Positions 17,159 to 26,268 of a stretch of DNA of 54,620 nt are shown piece after piece. The position numbers and the translations under genes are program-made. The notes below the pieces were generated by a model that saw only the letters and a list, made by a program, of their open reading frames with translations, ran no database searches and was not told where the DNA came from. Each line of letters begins with the position of its first letter. Position 1 is the first letter of the stretch. Location of the stretch: positions 1 through 54,620 of the forward strand of contig JAAYJC010000097.1 of assembly GCA_012523085.1 (NCBI GenBank), read 5' to 3'. This DNA is from Clostridiales bacterium (GTDB lineage Bacteria > Bacillota > Clostridia > Oscillospirales > Oscillospiraceae).

Positions 17159-17911
17159 TTGGAACACGATGAAATGAACGAAAACAAAAACGAAAACGAA
17201 AATGAAAACGAAAATGAAAACGTAACGGACAATGAATCGATGCACGACAGTATCGTTTCGCTCGGTACATCCACGGCGAAGTCTTCAAAAGGCACGATCC
17301 AGTGCCTGACGATTGTCGGTCAGATAGAAGGGCATATGATTCTGCCCGCCAACAACAAAACCACAAAGTACGAGCATGTTATGCCGATGCTGGCTTCAAT
17401 TGAGGAAAGCGAGGATATCGATGCCTTGCTTGTGCTGCTGAACACCGCCGGCGGGGACATCGAGGCGGGGCTTGGCATCGCGGAACTGATTGCCAGCATG
17501 AGCAAGCCCACGGCATCGCTTGTCCTCGGCGGCGGCCATTCAATCGGCGTACCGCTGGCTGTTGCCGCAAAACGGTCATTTATCACATCCTCGGCCGCAA
17601 TGACGATTCATCCCGTCAGGCTAAACGGCGTTGTCATCGGCGTGCCCCAGACCTTCAATTATTTCGAGAAAATTCAAGAGAGGATTTTACAGTTTATCTT
17701 AAACAATTCAAACATACAAAGGAAAAAGCTGGTTGGTCTGATGCTTAAAACAGGAGAGCTTGCGGCTGATGTCGGCAGTGTGATTTACGGCGAGCAGGCT
17801 GTTAAAGACGGTTTGATTGATTGCCTTGGCGGCCTTGCCGACGCGCTGAATTATCTGCACGGTGAAATTCAGGCAAATAAGGACAAAAAGATGAATAACC
17901 CCGCATTGTAA
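17159..17911 (+). CDS. tepA: TepA, ClpP-fold serine protease
   Basis: ClpP/crotonase-fold protein of the YmfB/TepA family, in Bacillus called translocation-enhancing protein. Motifs: LLVLLNTAGGDIEAGLGI, GGGHSIGVPLAVAA (nucleophile serine) and MTIHPVR (catalytic histidine). About 250 residues. The first 25 residues are unusual: a run of alternating Asn and Glu encoded by a six-base repeat (about 17177-17221). TTG start at 17159 with AGGGGGG; ATG at 17174 is an alternative. tepA lying close to spoIIIE/ftsK is the usual Bacillota arrangement. Confidence 0.88.
   Translation: MEHDEMNENKNENENENENENVTDNESMHDSIVSLGTSTAKSSKGTIQCLTIVGQIEGHMILPANNKTTKYEHVMPMLASIEESEDIDALLVLLNTAGGDIEAGLGIAELIASMSKPTASLVLGGGHSIGVPLAVAAKRSFITSSAAMTIHPVRLNGVVIGVPQTFNYFEKIQERILQFILNNSNIQRKKLVGLMLKTGELAADVGSVIYGEQAVKDGLIDCLGGLADALNYLHGEIQANKDKKMNNPAL
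17177..17221 (+). repeat. Hexanucleotide repeat in tepA
   Basis: Seven to eight degenerate copies of GAAAAC/GAAAAT coding for an Asn-Glu run. Gain or loss of units would keep frame and change only the length of the disordered N-terminus. Confidence 0.7.
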
Positions 17912-17991
17912 ATGATTTGAATTCATGATACAATGAAAACGGTCAAATCGCACGCAATTTTTCAGAAAACGGCAGCTTATTATGCACAAAA

Positions 17992-18062
17992 CGCAAAACA
18001 AGGGGCGCACAACTGTACGTTTTGCGATGCAAAACGCGAAGCGGACAACCCTTTGTTTTGCG
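17992..18062 (+). repeat. Nested palindrome upstream of uppP
   Basis: Outer arms CGCAAAACAAGGG and CCCTTTGTTTTGCG enclose a second perfect hairpin CGTTTTGC-GAT-GCAAAACG. The two stems share the TTTTGCG core, so alternative pairings are possible. It fills most of the 216-base gap between tepA and uppP and lies about 65 bases before the uppP start. No U-run, so not a plain terminator. Confidence 0.6.
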
Positions 18063-18127
18063 GATTCTTCCAAAAGAGCATAAAACGGCTTGCCTTTAGA
18101 TAAAAAAACTGAAAAAGGCGGGATATT

Positions 18128-18976
18128 ATGCCGCTGTTGTTTGCGCTGTTTCTTGGATTGATACAAGGGATTACCGAGTTTTTACCGGTCTCCAGTTCAG
18201 GACATCTTTCGATACTGCAAAATGTATTTGGCATGGACAGCACTACGCAAAATCATTTGTTTTTTGACGCGCTGCTTCATCTGGGCACGCTGATTGCGGT
18301 TCTGGTGCTGTATCGAAAAGATGTCCGGAGCATTTTATCGGCATGCGCAAAGCTTATATCCGGTAGAAATAACAAGCAAAATCCCAATACAGACAGCGAG
18401 CCGGATGCCGGTAAGTACATAAGGCTGCTGATGCTGATCGTTGTCGCGACGATTCCTTTGCTAGTGATCGTTTTTGTTCGCAAATATATCGAAATCCTGT
18501 TTTACAATACGGCGTTTATCGGGTTTGCGCTGATCATAACCGGCGGTCTTTTATACATAAGCGATAAATTGGTGCCGGGGCGAAAAACCGAAAGGACCGC
18601 GAAGCTGAAGGACTCTTTCATCGTGGGGCTTGTACAGGCTATTGCGGTTATTCCGGGCCTGTCAAGATCGGGCTGTACGATCACAGCCGGGCTCTTTCGC
18701 GGTTTTGACAGGGAATTTGCCGTGAAATTCTCATTTTTGCTTTCCGTTCCGGCAATATTGGGCGCAAACATCCTTGAGTTTATCAATGCGTTTAAAACGA
18801 AAATTGACTGGTCGAGTGTTCCCAGTTACCTTGCCGGCGCCGTCGTGGCCGCCGTATCCGGTTTTTTTGCGATAAAAATCGTAAGGCAGATTGTCAGTAA
18901 AGGGAAATTCGGCAGGTTTGCCTATTATTGCTGGACAGTCGGGATCATCGCTTTGATTGCGTCCATTTTTATTTAA
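18128..18976 (+). CDS. uppP: Undecaprenyl-diphosphatase
   Basis: Membrane enzyme (BacA type) that dephosphorylates undecaprenyl diphosphate, recycling the lipid carrier for peptidoglycan and other wall polymers; also gives bacitracin resistance. The 282-residue product has GLIQGITEFLPVSSSGHL near the start and the second motif PGLSRSGCTITAG, plus about eight membrane segments. AAGGCGGG precedes the start. Confidence 0.97.
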   Translation: MPLLFALFLGLIQGITEFLPVSSSGHLSILQNVFGMDSTTQNHLFFDALLHLGTLIAVLVLYRKDVRSILSACAKLISGRNNKQNPNTDSEPDAGKYIRLLMLIVVATIPLLVIVFVRKYIEILFYNTAFIGFALIITGGLLYISDKLVPGRKTERTAKLKDSFIVGLVQAIAVIPGLSRSGCTITAGLFRGFDREFAVKFSFLLSVPAILGANILEFINAFKTKIDWSSVPSYLAGAVVAAVSGFFAIKIVRQIVSKGKFGRFAYYCWTVGIIALIASIFI

Positions 18977-19080
18977 CACCATGGATTTGCGGCGTTTATC
19001 CGCAAATCCATTCAGACAGACAATCAATGCAAATGCGTTTAGCAAAACGCATTTGTTCCACTGACAAACGCGCTTGTTCG
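18977..19080 (+). repeat. Dispersed palindromic repeat, family 1, copy A
   Basis: Starts CACCATGGATTTGCGG; a perfect 12-bp hairpin (ATGGATTTGCGG/CCGCAAATCCAT, 7-base loop) is followed by the shared segment CAGACAATCAATGCAAA and a second hairpin CAAATGCGTTT/AAACGCATTTG. A second copy lies at 50821-50913 in the same orientation. Here it fills the gap between uppP and ftsK. Confidence 0.8.
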
Positions 19081-19111
19081 ATGGATATTATTTAGTGTTG
19101 AGGTGAAAGAC

Positions 19112-21667
19112 ATGCCCGCGAAAAAGAACACGACTAAGAAAAGAGGCAGACCGCCGTCCAAAACGGCAGCACCGCCGAAAAGGCGCGAAATCGGAGCTCT
19201 GATATGCCTTTTTCTTGCCTTGTTTTCTTTTTTGGGGTTCTTCACCAACGAAGGCTGGTTTATCAATTTCTTTGGGTTGTTTATGCGCGGCCTAATCGGC
19301 GGCGGCTTTTATACTCTGGTTCCGCTGCTTTTGCTTTGTGCCTATATTCTCGGCTTTCACCGGGGAAAACCTGTTCAAATGCGGTTGATCAGTGCTTTGC
19401 TCATTCCGTTGCTGTTCGGCGCGATATTGCATCTTTTGGTCTGTTTAACCGTCTATGAATGGCGCTGGTCTATGTTAGGTCAGCTTTATACCGACGGACT
19501 TCTTACCGGGGCGAAGCAGAGCGGCGGGATGCTGGGCGGCCTTTTGGCTATGCTGTTGCGTTTACTGTTCGGCAAGATAGGTGCGGTCATTGTGTTTATC
19601 TGCGGGACCGTCTTTTCGCTCGCTCTGGCGCTGAACATAACGCTGTCCTCCATTACGGACTATCTGAAAAACCGGCCGCGCCGCGAGTACATACCGGCTC
19701 CCGAGCCCGAACCGAAGAAAAGACCGGTAAAGCAAAAAAGCCGCGGCAGGCTATTTGATGCGGAAAACGAAAATGTTCCGCAAAAAATCGGAACGGAAAA
19801 AGCCATTAGTGCCGCCATTGATATTCCCGTGGACGATCCGCCGAATCTGCCGCAGGAAAAACCGTCGTTCTTCGATGCTGTCCCAAAGGTTAAAACACCC
19901 GATCAGGTGTTTAAAGAGGTTGTGCTCAATGACCATCTGAGCGTGATTGCCAAGCCCGGCGGGAACGCGCCGGGCGCGAACGCGTCAACCGGCAAGGCGC
20001 CGGCTCCCGACCCTCAGCCGGAAGCCCCGAAAGAGCAGCCGAACGCTAAGCCTTTAAAGCTTGATCCAAAGGAAACCGCAATCGCAAAGGAAGAAGTGGC
20101 AAAGGACATCGAAAAAAACCTGGAAAGCGACGCGCAGAAATACATCTATCCGCCCTCCGATTTGCTTTCATTGCTCACACCGGGAAACATTCTCGAGGGC
20201 AGGGAAGAGATGGCGATGAATGCCAGAAGGCTTTCCGCAACAATTAAAAGCTTCGGCATTAACGCCGAGATATGCAATGTGACCAGAGGCCCGTCCGTAA
20301 CACGTTACGAGGTCGAACTGGAACAGGGCATCAAGCTCAACAAATTGACGAACCTTGCCGATGATATCGCTTTGTCGCTCGGCGCGACCGGCGTTCGGAT
20401 CGCGCCGATACCCGATAAAATATCTATCGTAGGGATCGAGGTTCCGAACAAGCTTGTCAACATCGTGTGCCTGCGCGACCTGATTGAATCCGTCGAATTT
20501 AAAAACCATCCGTCAAAGCTCGCCTTCTCCGTCGGAAAGGATATTGGCGGAAACAGCGTTGTGGGCGACATTGCCAAGCTGCCGCACCTGCTGATTGCGG
20601 GCACAACCGGTTCGGGTAAATCCGTTTGTATGAATTCATTGATCCTGAGCCTGCTGTATAAATCCTCTCCGGACGAGGTCAGGCTGATCATGATTGATCC
20701 GAAGATGATTGAACTGGGCGTGTATAACGGCATTCCGCATTTGCTGATCCCCGTCGTCACCGATCCGAAAAAGGCCGCCGGCGCATTGCAGTGGGCTGTT
20801 TTCGAGATGATGAAACGATATAAGCTGTTCTCCGAAATCGGGGCGAGAGATTTAAAATCATACAATTCCGCTGTGAGCAAAACCGATAGTGCCCAAAAGC
20901 TGCCGCAGGTCGTGGTGCTGATTGACGAGCTGGCCGATCTGATGCTGGTTGCCGCCAAGGAAGTAGAGGAATCGATCTGCCGCGTCGCCCAAATGGGCAG
21001 AGCTTCGGGCATCCATTTGATCATCGCGACGCAAAGACCCTCGGCCGATGTCATCACAGGGCTTATGAAAGCGAATATTCCGTCAAGAATTGCTTTTGCC
21101 GTGGACAGCGCATTAAACTCCAGAATCATTCTCGACACGATGGGCGCGGAAAAATTGGTGGGCAAGGGTGATATGCTCTACAGTCCGCTCGGTTCCGGAA
21201 AGCCCATTCGGGTTCAGGGCACATTTGTAACGGATAAGGAACGCGAGGATGTGATCGAATTTGTAACGCAGAGGAGCAGCGCGAGATACTCGGAGGAAAT
21301 CCTCAGCGAAATCGAAAAGGCGTCCGAGGCAAAGGAATCATCGCCGGCCGCATCTGCGGACAGGATAGAGAAGGACAACAGCACGGACGAGCTGTTTCCG
21401 GACGCAGTCGAGGTGATCCTCGAATCGGGCCAGGCCTCCGTATCCATGCTGCAAAGGCGGCTGAAGCTCGGCTATTCGCGTGCGGCAAGGCTGGTCGATC
21501 AAATGGAGGAGCGCGGCATAGTCGGCCCGTTCGAGGGCTCAAAACCCCGCCAGGTACTCATCAGCAGAGAGCAATGGTACAAGCAATCCCAAATGCCGGC
21601 ATTTATGCCGGAATACATACCGGATGAAGAGGAAACCGATGATCCGGATGAGGAAACCGATGAATAA
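19112..21667 (+). CDS. ftsK: DNA translocase FtsK/SpoIIIE
   Basis: Hexameric ATP-driven pump that moves chromosomal DNA through the division or sporulation septum. About 851 residues: four membrane segments in about 27-185, a Pro/Lys-rich linker to about 370, a RecA-like motor with GTTGSGKS (near 496) and VVVLIDELADLMLV, and a C-terminal winged-helix gamma domain (VILESGQASVSMLQRRLK onward) that reads orienting sequences. A GTG at 19103 is in frame but forms part of the GAGGTG ribosome site of the ATG at 19112. An acidic tail ends the protein. Close tepA supports the SpoIIIE/FtsK assignment. Confidence 0.96.
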   Translation: MPAKKNTTKKRGRPPSKTAAPPKRREIGALICLFLALFSFLGFFTNEGWFINFFGLFMRGLIGGGFYTLVPLLLLCAYILGFHRGKPVQMRLISALLIPLLFGAILHLLVCLTVYEWRWSMLGQLYTDGLLTGAKQSGGMLGGLLAMLLRLLFGKIGAVIVFICGTVFSLALALNITLSSITDYLKNRPRREYIPAPEPEPKKRPVKQKSRGRLFDAENENVPQKIGTEKAISAAIDIPVDDPPNLPQEKPSFFDAVPKVKTPDQVFKEVVLNDHLSVIAKPGGNAPGANASTGKAPAPDPQPEAPKEQPNAKPLKLDPKETAIAKEEVAKDIEKNLESDAQKYIYPPSDLLSLLTPGNILEGREEMAMNARRLSATIKSFGINAEICNVTRGPSVTRYEVELEQGIKLNKLTNLADDIALSLGATGVRIAPIPDKISIVGIEVPNKLVNIVCLRDLIESVEFKNHPSKLAFSVGKDIGGNSVVGDIAKLPHLLIAGTTGSGKSVCMNSLILSLLYKSSPDEVRLIMIDPKMIELGVYNGIPHLLIPVVTDPKKAAGALQWAVFEMMKRYKLFSEIGARDLKSYNSAVSKTDSAQKLPQVVVLIDELADLMLVAAKEVEESICRVAQMGRASGIHLIIATQRPSADVITGLMKANIPSRIAFAVDSALNSRIILDTMGAEKLVGKGDMLYSPLGSGKPIRVQGTFVTDKEREDVIEFVTQRSSARYSEEILSEIEKASEAKESSPAASADRIEKDNSTDELFPDAVEVILESGQASVSMLQRRLKLGYSRAARLVDQMEERGIVGPFEGSKPRQVLISREQWYKQSQMPAFMPEYIPDEEETDDPDEETDE

Positions 21668-21670
21668 AGA

Positions 21671-21715
21671 ATCGGGTGCAATGAAAGCTTCATGCATTCA
21701 TTGCACCCGATTTTC
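21671..21715. terminator. Bidirectional terminator ftsK/ypeB
   Basis: Perfect 15-bp inverted repeat, arms ATCGGGTGCAATGAA and its complement, flanked by a T-run on the plus strand, in the convergent gap between ftsK and ypeB. Confidence 0.8.
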
Positions 21716-21767
21716 GTCATATTTTACCTATTCACCATTAAAAACGCATCAAAAGGATAAAAAATGT

Positions 21768-23132
21768 TTACATGGCAAGCGTTCCGTTTTCGTCCTCGAT
21801 CAATACCAGAATATTTTCCTCGGCCCCGGTATCGGCATTGACATAAATGATATAATGCCTGCCGTCCGCAGCTTCACATTTGAATTCATGGCAATAGACC
21901 TCATTCATGCCCGGCGTGGGTATCAGCGTCATATCGTGAGACAAAACGGTCAGTGAATCGGCCACTTTTTTTTGCGCTTCTTCCTTTGATACCGCCGGCG
22001 CCGGAATGCTGCGTTTTGTGTGGTTCATCAGGTACCCTCTGGACTCAAAGCCGACGATGCGCCCGTTATCGAGCGCAACCGCCACCTTCACCAAATCGGG
22101 ATAACAGATAACGCCGTCCTGAACGTATGCGAAATTGATGACAATGGTTTTGCCGTTGAGCGTCCAGTAGCTTTCCTTTACGGACAGGAATCCGCGCTGC
22201 TCGAGAAAGATTTTTGCCGCTTTGATCGCTTCCTCGGCAGATATATTTGCCGCCGTTACATTCCGCGAATTGAGCATGCTGAACAGCTTCCCGCCTTTTT
22301 TTGTCACGCAGACCCTAAGGCTGCCGCCGTCTACGTCGGCATTGAAGCAAAACTGCGGAATCGAGCCGTCACTGTCCCCGTCCTGCTTGAAGACATTCGG
22401 CCGAAGGCCTGTAAATTCGGCTGCCGCCTGAACAGCGGCATCGGCATCAATTTCCTCAAGATCCGCCAGCACCTTCGGTTCTTTGACATTGATATGCTGT
22501 GAAAACGGGCCGTCATATATCAAAGTCGGCACTTCCGGAAACTCGCTTTCAATCAACGCAAAGCTCTGTCCCAGCGATTCCGGTATAATTGAGTCATCTG
22601 TTGAACCGAGTTTATCGGCAGAGCCGCTGAGCTCTTTCATGGTGATTGTCCCGTCATTGATATCCGCCTGAAGCGATAACAGGTTCTGGCTTAAAATTGA
22701 AGCGACCTGCGAGATCGTTACAAGGTTTTTGTATTCCTCCGGCGTATACCCTTTGCCGTTGGAGGCGCTTTTGGACAGGCAGTAGGCATAGTCCCCGACC
22801 TTTGTTAAAAAACCGGATGTCTCTTCAAGCCTGTATTTGGCAAAAGGCAGCTCGCCCATCGCCATCTTCGCCATCTGCGCTTTTCCGAACACATCGGTGC
22901 AGGTCGACAGAATCATCGACGGGGATGTGGCATACAGGCTTTTTTGCAGCGACATGTCAATTTCGTTGATATCGCTCACAAGCTCGGAAAAGGCATGCTG
23001 GTATTTAAGTTCGTTTTGGTATTTATGTTTTGCCGTTTCGGTTTTACTTTGAATCAAAAAACCGGAAAGCACCAGAAAGGCCGCTCCGATAAACGAAAAC
23101 AGCAAAACCGTGTTTCTTCGTGAAAGCTTCAT
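21768..23132 (-). CDS. ypeB: Germination protein YpeB
   Basis: Spore-cortex associated protein that in Bacillus is required to place and stabilise the cortex-lytic enzyme SleB. The 454-residue product has an N-terminal membrane anchor (NTVLLFSFIGAAFLVLSG), a helical region, and PepSY-like repeats in the C-terminal half (AEEAIKAAKIFLEQRGF, KEEAQKKVADSL). ATG at 23132 with GGAGAT upstream. sleB, normally next to ypeB, is not adjacent. Its presence argues that the organism forms endospores. Confidence 0.88.
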   Translation of the reverse strand: MKLSRRNTVLLFSFIGAAFLVLSGFLIQSKTETAKHKYQNELKYQHAFSELVSDINEIDMSLQKSLYATSPSMILSTCTDVFGKAQMAKMAMGELPFAKYRLEETSGFLTKVGDYAYCLSKSASNGKGYTPEEYKNLVTISQVASILSQNLLSLQADINDGTITMKELSGSADKLGSTDDSIIPESLGQSFALIESEFPEVPTLIYDGPFSQHINVKEPKVLADLEEIDADAAVQAAAEFTGLRPNVFKQDGDSDGSIPQFCFNADVDGGSLRVCVTKKGGKLFSMLNSRNVTAANISAEEAIKAAKIFLEQRGFLSVKESYWTLNGKTIVINFAYVQDGVICYPDLVKVAVALDNGRIVGFESRGYLMNHTKRSIPAPAVSKEEAQKKVADSLTVLSHDMTLIPTPGMNEVYCHEFKCEAADGRHYIIYVNADTGAEENILVLIEDENGTLAM

Positions 23133-23471
23133 ACTAATCTCCAATCTGCCGCAAAACAGGTTCCGCATTTTTTGCGCCGACAATCTGCGATTATTCACTG
23201 AATATTTTGCGTCATTCTATGGTAAGTATTACAGCCAATCGTATCCTATTCATCCAAATCCTGCGTTGATTGCATATTTACAAAAAATACGTCTCCTTTT
23301 TGCCTTCTTTTGTCACCCGAACTATAACCCGAAAAAATTGCCTGCCGCTCTTTCTTCTTGGCAGATTGAAAGAGCGACAGGCGGTTTTTGGAAGCATTCA
23401 GATAACCGAAGATTCTGTCAGATCACACTAAAAGTGATAAATGACATGCTTTTTCTGAATACCATATTGTC
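23133..23471. other. Gap upstream of ypeB
   Basis: No gene is supported here. It holds the terminator of the SLH gene (23330-23388) and must hold the ypeB promoter, for which I see no clear consensus. Confidence 0.4.
23330..23388 (-). terminator. Terminator of the SLH/MBG gene
   Basis: Arms CCTGCCGCTCTTTC (23341-23354) and GAAAGAGCGACAGG (23368-23381), 13 of 14 paired. On the minus strand it is followed by CAATTTTTT. A shorter T5 follows on the plus strand. Confidence 0.85.
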
Positions 23472-25766
23472 TTACATTTCAATGTCCGGTGTGTAAATCT
23501 CCGTCCATTTTTCATAGTTGTCTTCCATTCGTTCGAATAGATGAGAGTTAATGGCCTCTTGCATAGCCTCGTAATACCATGCGCCCACTACAAGGTCCGA
23601 AAATTGTCTTGCTTCAGGCAGGATGTCCTCCGTGTGGACTCTGCGCTGGAGCACATTATTAACTAATGTGACAAATTCAGCTCTTGTAATATATTGATCC
23701 GGTTTGAATGTACCGTCAGGATAGCCGTTTACCCAACCTTTCGATTGTGCCGAATTGATGTACTCTTCAGCCCAATGTCCTGTGATATCTGTAAACAGAT
23801 CGGCGGTAGCCGGCTCTAGCGCATCAAATCTGGAAGCGATTGCGGCCAACTCTGCTCTTGTGATCAGAGCACCCGGTTGGAAGCTTCCATCCGGATAGCC
23901 TTCGATTATATTTCCAGCAGCAAGTGTTCCGATATGCTTCGCGGACCATCTTGTGGCTTCCACATCTACGAAATCACTGGTTGCAGTTCTAATGCTTTCT
24001 CTATATTCAGGTGTTAGCAATCTGAAGAACACTGCGGCAACTTCTTCTCTTGTCACATTGTCTTCGGGCCTCACAAGGTTGTCAGGGTATCCTTGAATAT
24101 AGGCAATATGGTCGGTAATGAGTCCCAGCGGTACTTCTTCATCAGGAATGGTGATTGTGCCATCGTCACCGTATTCGCCGCCGCCGCCATCGCCGCCACC
24201 GGGTATACCGCTAACGGTTAACAGACCGTCAACGTAGGTGATTTCATAGTTGTCTGTTACCTCCATCATTTCTGTTTCATCAACAAACATACGCAGTTCG
24301 GGATACGCTATAGGGGCAAAAATGCTTCCGCCTATTGCAACATTAAGACTGCTTCCTACGCCGGTCTGCGATCCTGTTACAGTAACATTTTGGATTTCAT
24401 GCCCTAAAGACTCTAACAGCCCTTCATCAATTCCTTGCGGCGTATATGTATACGCATCTTTTATCAAAGGTGTTCCGTCATATATCTTGCTGTCGCTGGC
24501 TGCCGTAATGGTGATTGGTCTTTTGGTTATCATAATAACCGCACTTCCGGTCACCGTCTCGTAACCCGGTTGTGTTACTGTGTACGTTACGGTTGTTGAT
24601 CCTACGTCTGTCCGAGAGTTTTCCACATCATACACTACCGTTGCGCCATCAGGTACCGTCACGGTGATTCCGTGCTCTTCTCCGTCATATACACCGGTAT
24701 AGCCCTCCGCACTTATTTCCATCTCCAATGGGCTTTCGACGATGAGCGTAAAATGAATGGAGTCATCGAACTTATACCTGTTTCTGGAGAATACATCTGG
24801 GGAGCTAAGAGAATCAGGAATCATTCTTTGCCAATAAATCGGGATTACAACTTCATATTTACCGGAGTCCAAGTCTTCTATTTTTAAATCATCCACAATA
24901 TTTAAGTATTCATCACTGTCATTTTTCAAGTATTCGCCTTGGGAGGGGTCTTCGATATTATATTTGTAGAGGAATACTTTTTCTAAGCTTATGTCTTTGT
25001 TTTCTATTGTTATAAATTCAAATCTATATTCTTCAATAGCGGCCATGTCGAGATAAGTATAGCTGGTGATATTTTGCTCTAAAAGATTAATGAGAGCGCT
25101 CGTGTTCTCGGGCCGCTGAACGGTAAGCTCATCCTCAACAAAATCTGCTTCGGAGAGGAATGCATCTTCAGTTATTGCAGCAATATACAGCTCAAGCGTT
25201 TGACCTTCCTGGTAAGGTGTCTTTTGCATTCCATGCAGCCCTGGTATCCCATTAAAATCTTGGGTATCTTCAAAATCGCCATAAACAACTTTTCTCACAG
25301 GAGAATTTCCACCCAATGCATACGTACTGTAACCTTGCGCAACCACCTTATGAAAACGGTCGCTAAAAAACAAATTACTCGTATACATAAAGTTATTAAC
25401 TTGATATGTACTTTCATCAGCACGGGTTCCCATATACGAGATGACATAAGAGCCATTGTATGCCGGCAAGGTAAATGAGAAGTTGCCCCCTTCCTCAATA
25501 TCTTGCCATTCAGCTACTTCTGATAACCCGCCCGCGTACCCATTCGGATGTGTTATAAGCGGTGTTAAATCAGTATAAACCTCGCCGGTGTCAGGATTTA
25601 TTGGGATCCATACGGCAGGCACAACAACATCAATATACTTTTTCTGCGTTCCATTACTACCCAAAGCGTTCCCATCCGGTTCGCTTGCCAGAGCAGCAGC
25701 CGGCGAGACAACGAAGCAAGCCAATAAAAGTGTAAACGTGAGGATTGATGATAATATTCTCTTCAT
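23472..25766 (-). CDS. Secreted SLH/MBG-domain surface protein
   Basis: Predicted exported protein bound to the cell wall. Signal peptide at the N-terminus (ILSSILTFTLLLACFVVSP, cleavage near ALA-SEP); a large unassigned region (about 35-340); two MBG/YDG-type beta domains (GYTGVYDGEEHGITVTV and SDSKIYDGTPL); a Gly-rich linker (about 535-550); three SLH domains to the C-terminus (AYIQGYPDNLVRPEDNVTRE, GYPDGSFQPGALITRAE, GYPDGTFKPDQYITRAE), which in Clostridia attach to pyruvylated wall polymer. 764 residues. Preceded by a c-di-GMP-I riboswitch with its own terminator. Ligand or function of the N-terminal half is unknown. Confidence 0.9.
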   Translation of the reverse strand: MKRILSSILTFTLLLACFVVSPAAALASEPDGNALGSNGTQKKYIDVVVPAVWIPINPDTGEVYTDLTPLITHPNGYAGGLSEVAEWQDIEEGGNFSFTLPAYNGSYVISYMGTRADESTYQVNNFMYTSNLFFSDRFHKVVAQGYSTYALGGNSPVRKVVYGDFEDTQDFNGIPGLHGMQKTPYQEGQTLELYIAAITEDAFLSEADFVEDELTVQRPENTSALINLLEQNITSYTYLDMAAIEEYRFEFITIENKDISLEKVFLYKYNIEDPSQGEYLKNDSDEYLNIVDDLKIEDLDSGKYEVVIPIYWQRMIPDSLSSPDVFSRNRYKFDDSIHFTLIVESPLEMEISAEGYTGVYDGEEHGITVTVPDGATVVYDVENSRTDVGSTTVTYTVTQPGYETVTGSAVIMITKRPITITAASDSKIYDGTPLIKDAYTYTPQGIDEGLLESLGHEIQNVTVTGSQTGVGSSLNVAIGGSIFAPIAYPELRMFVDETEMMEVTDNYEITYVDGLLTVSGIPGGGDGGGGEYGDDGTITIPDEEVPLGLITDHIAYIQGYPDNLVRPEDNVTREEVAAVFFRLLTPEYRESIRTATSDFVDVEATRWSAKHIGTLAAGNIIEGYPDGSFQPGALITRAELAAIASRFDALEPATADLFTDITGHWAEEYINSAQSKGWVNGYPDGTFKPDQYITRAEFVTLVNNVLQRRVHTEDILPEARQFSDLVVGAWYYEAMQEAINSHLFERMEDNYEKWTEIYTPDIEM

Positions 25767-25981
25767 ATTTTATCCCTTTCCCTTCTATTTTTCGTATAAT
25801 CTAATTGATTGAATATGAATTCTCCTTAACAATACGGACCGTTAAATCTCAATGTTCAATCACCTCCCGCTTTACCCTACCCAAGGCATGCACCTCTGTT
25901 TTTATGCGGTGTTGCCTAAAATTTCCCCTGAAATGACATCCTCCGCATGCGTTGATGTGAACCTTCGCTTATTTTGACAAA
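25767..25981 (-). other. Long leader between riboswitch terminator and SLH gene
   Basis: About 215 bases of untranslated leader. It contains a possible hairpin with arms ATGCGG and CCGCAT, AGGAG-type purine stretches at about 25862 and 25822, and no ORF longer than a few codons. The gene's own ribosome site is AAGGGAT. Confidence 0.35.
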
Positions 25982-26022
25982 TAAAAAAAGTCCGCGCCGC
26001 CGAACGGGAAGTTCCTTCCCGT
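25982..26022 (-). terminator. Riboswitch-controlled terminator
   Basis: Minus strand: inner stem ACGGGAA/TTCCCGT (26004-26022), then CGGCG-CGGACTT and T7 (25983-25989). The sequence leading to the T-run can also pair with AAGTTCGGCTGC at 26029-26040, which is the 3' side of the aptamer. Aptamer and full terminator are therefore mutually exclusive. Confidence 0.75.
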
Positions 26023-26023
26023 A

Positions 26024-26108
26024 AGAGCAGCCGAACTTACATAACCGGGAAAACCGGTTTAGTCTTCTATGCTTTGCGTCCTGCGCTTTCACGCAGTTTG
26101 CCTTTTTC
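26024..26108 (-). ncRNA. Cyclic-di-GMP-I (GEMM) riboswitch
   Basis: Minus strand shows the aptamer core: GGCAAAC, a stem CTGCGT/GCGCAG closed by a GAAA tetraloop, GGACGCAAAGC, then a second arm with CTAAACCGG/CCGGTTATG, resembling the tetraloop receptor (CUAA...UAUG), and CGGCTGC. These are the hallmarks of GEMM-I. It lies between a strong promoter (26237-26265) and the SLH gene. Because ligand-bound aptamer would keep AAGTTCGGCTGC away from the terminator, I infer that c-di-GMP raises expression. Confidence 0.85.
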
Positions 26109-26236
26109 TTTGTATATATTCAGTTGTATCGGGTTGTAAAAGCCTGATTGATATGTTCCTATAATTGGGTGAATAGTGTTTGTCCGATCTGTTTTTGCAA
26201 AACCGCCCCGATTTCTTCTCTTTAATAGTCGAATAT

Positions 26237-26265
26237 ATTATACTCCATCTATCTTGGAAAGTAAA
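26237..26265 (-). promoter_or_regulatory. Promoter of the riboswitch-SLH transcript
   Basis: Minus strand: TTTACT (26260-26265), 17-base spacer, TATAAT (26237-26242). A leader of about 120 bases precedes the aptamer. The -35 box abuts the array of 22-bp repeats. Confidence 0.8.
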
Positions 26266-26268
26266 GCT

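Noticed and set aside
20305..21165. Long minus-strand frame inside ftsK
   Set aside because: It lies wholly within the conserved motor domain; Ser/Ala-rich antisense composition is typical of a shadow.
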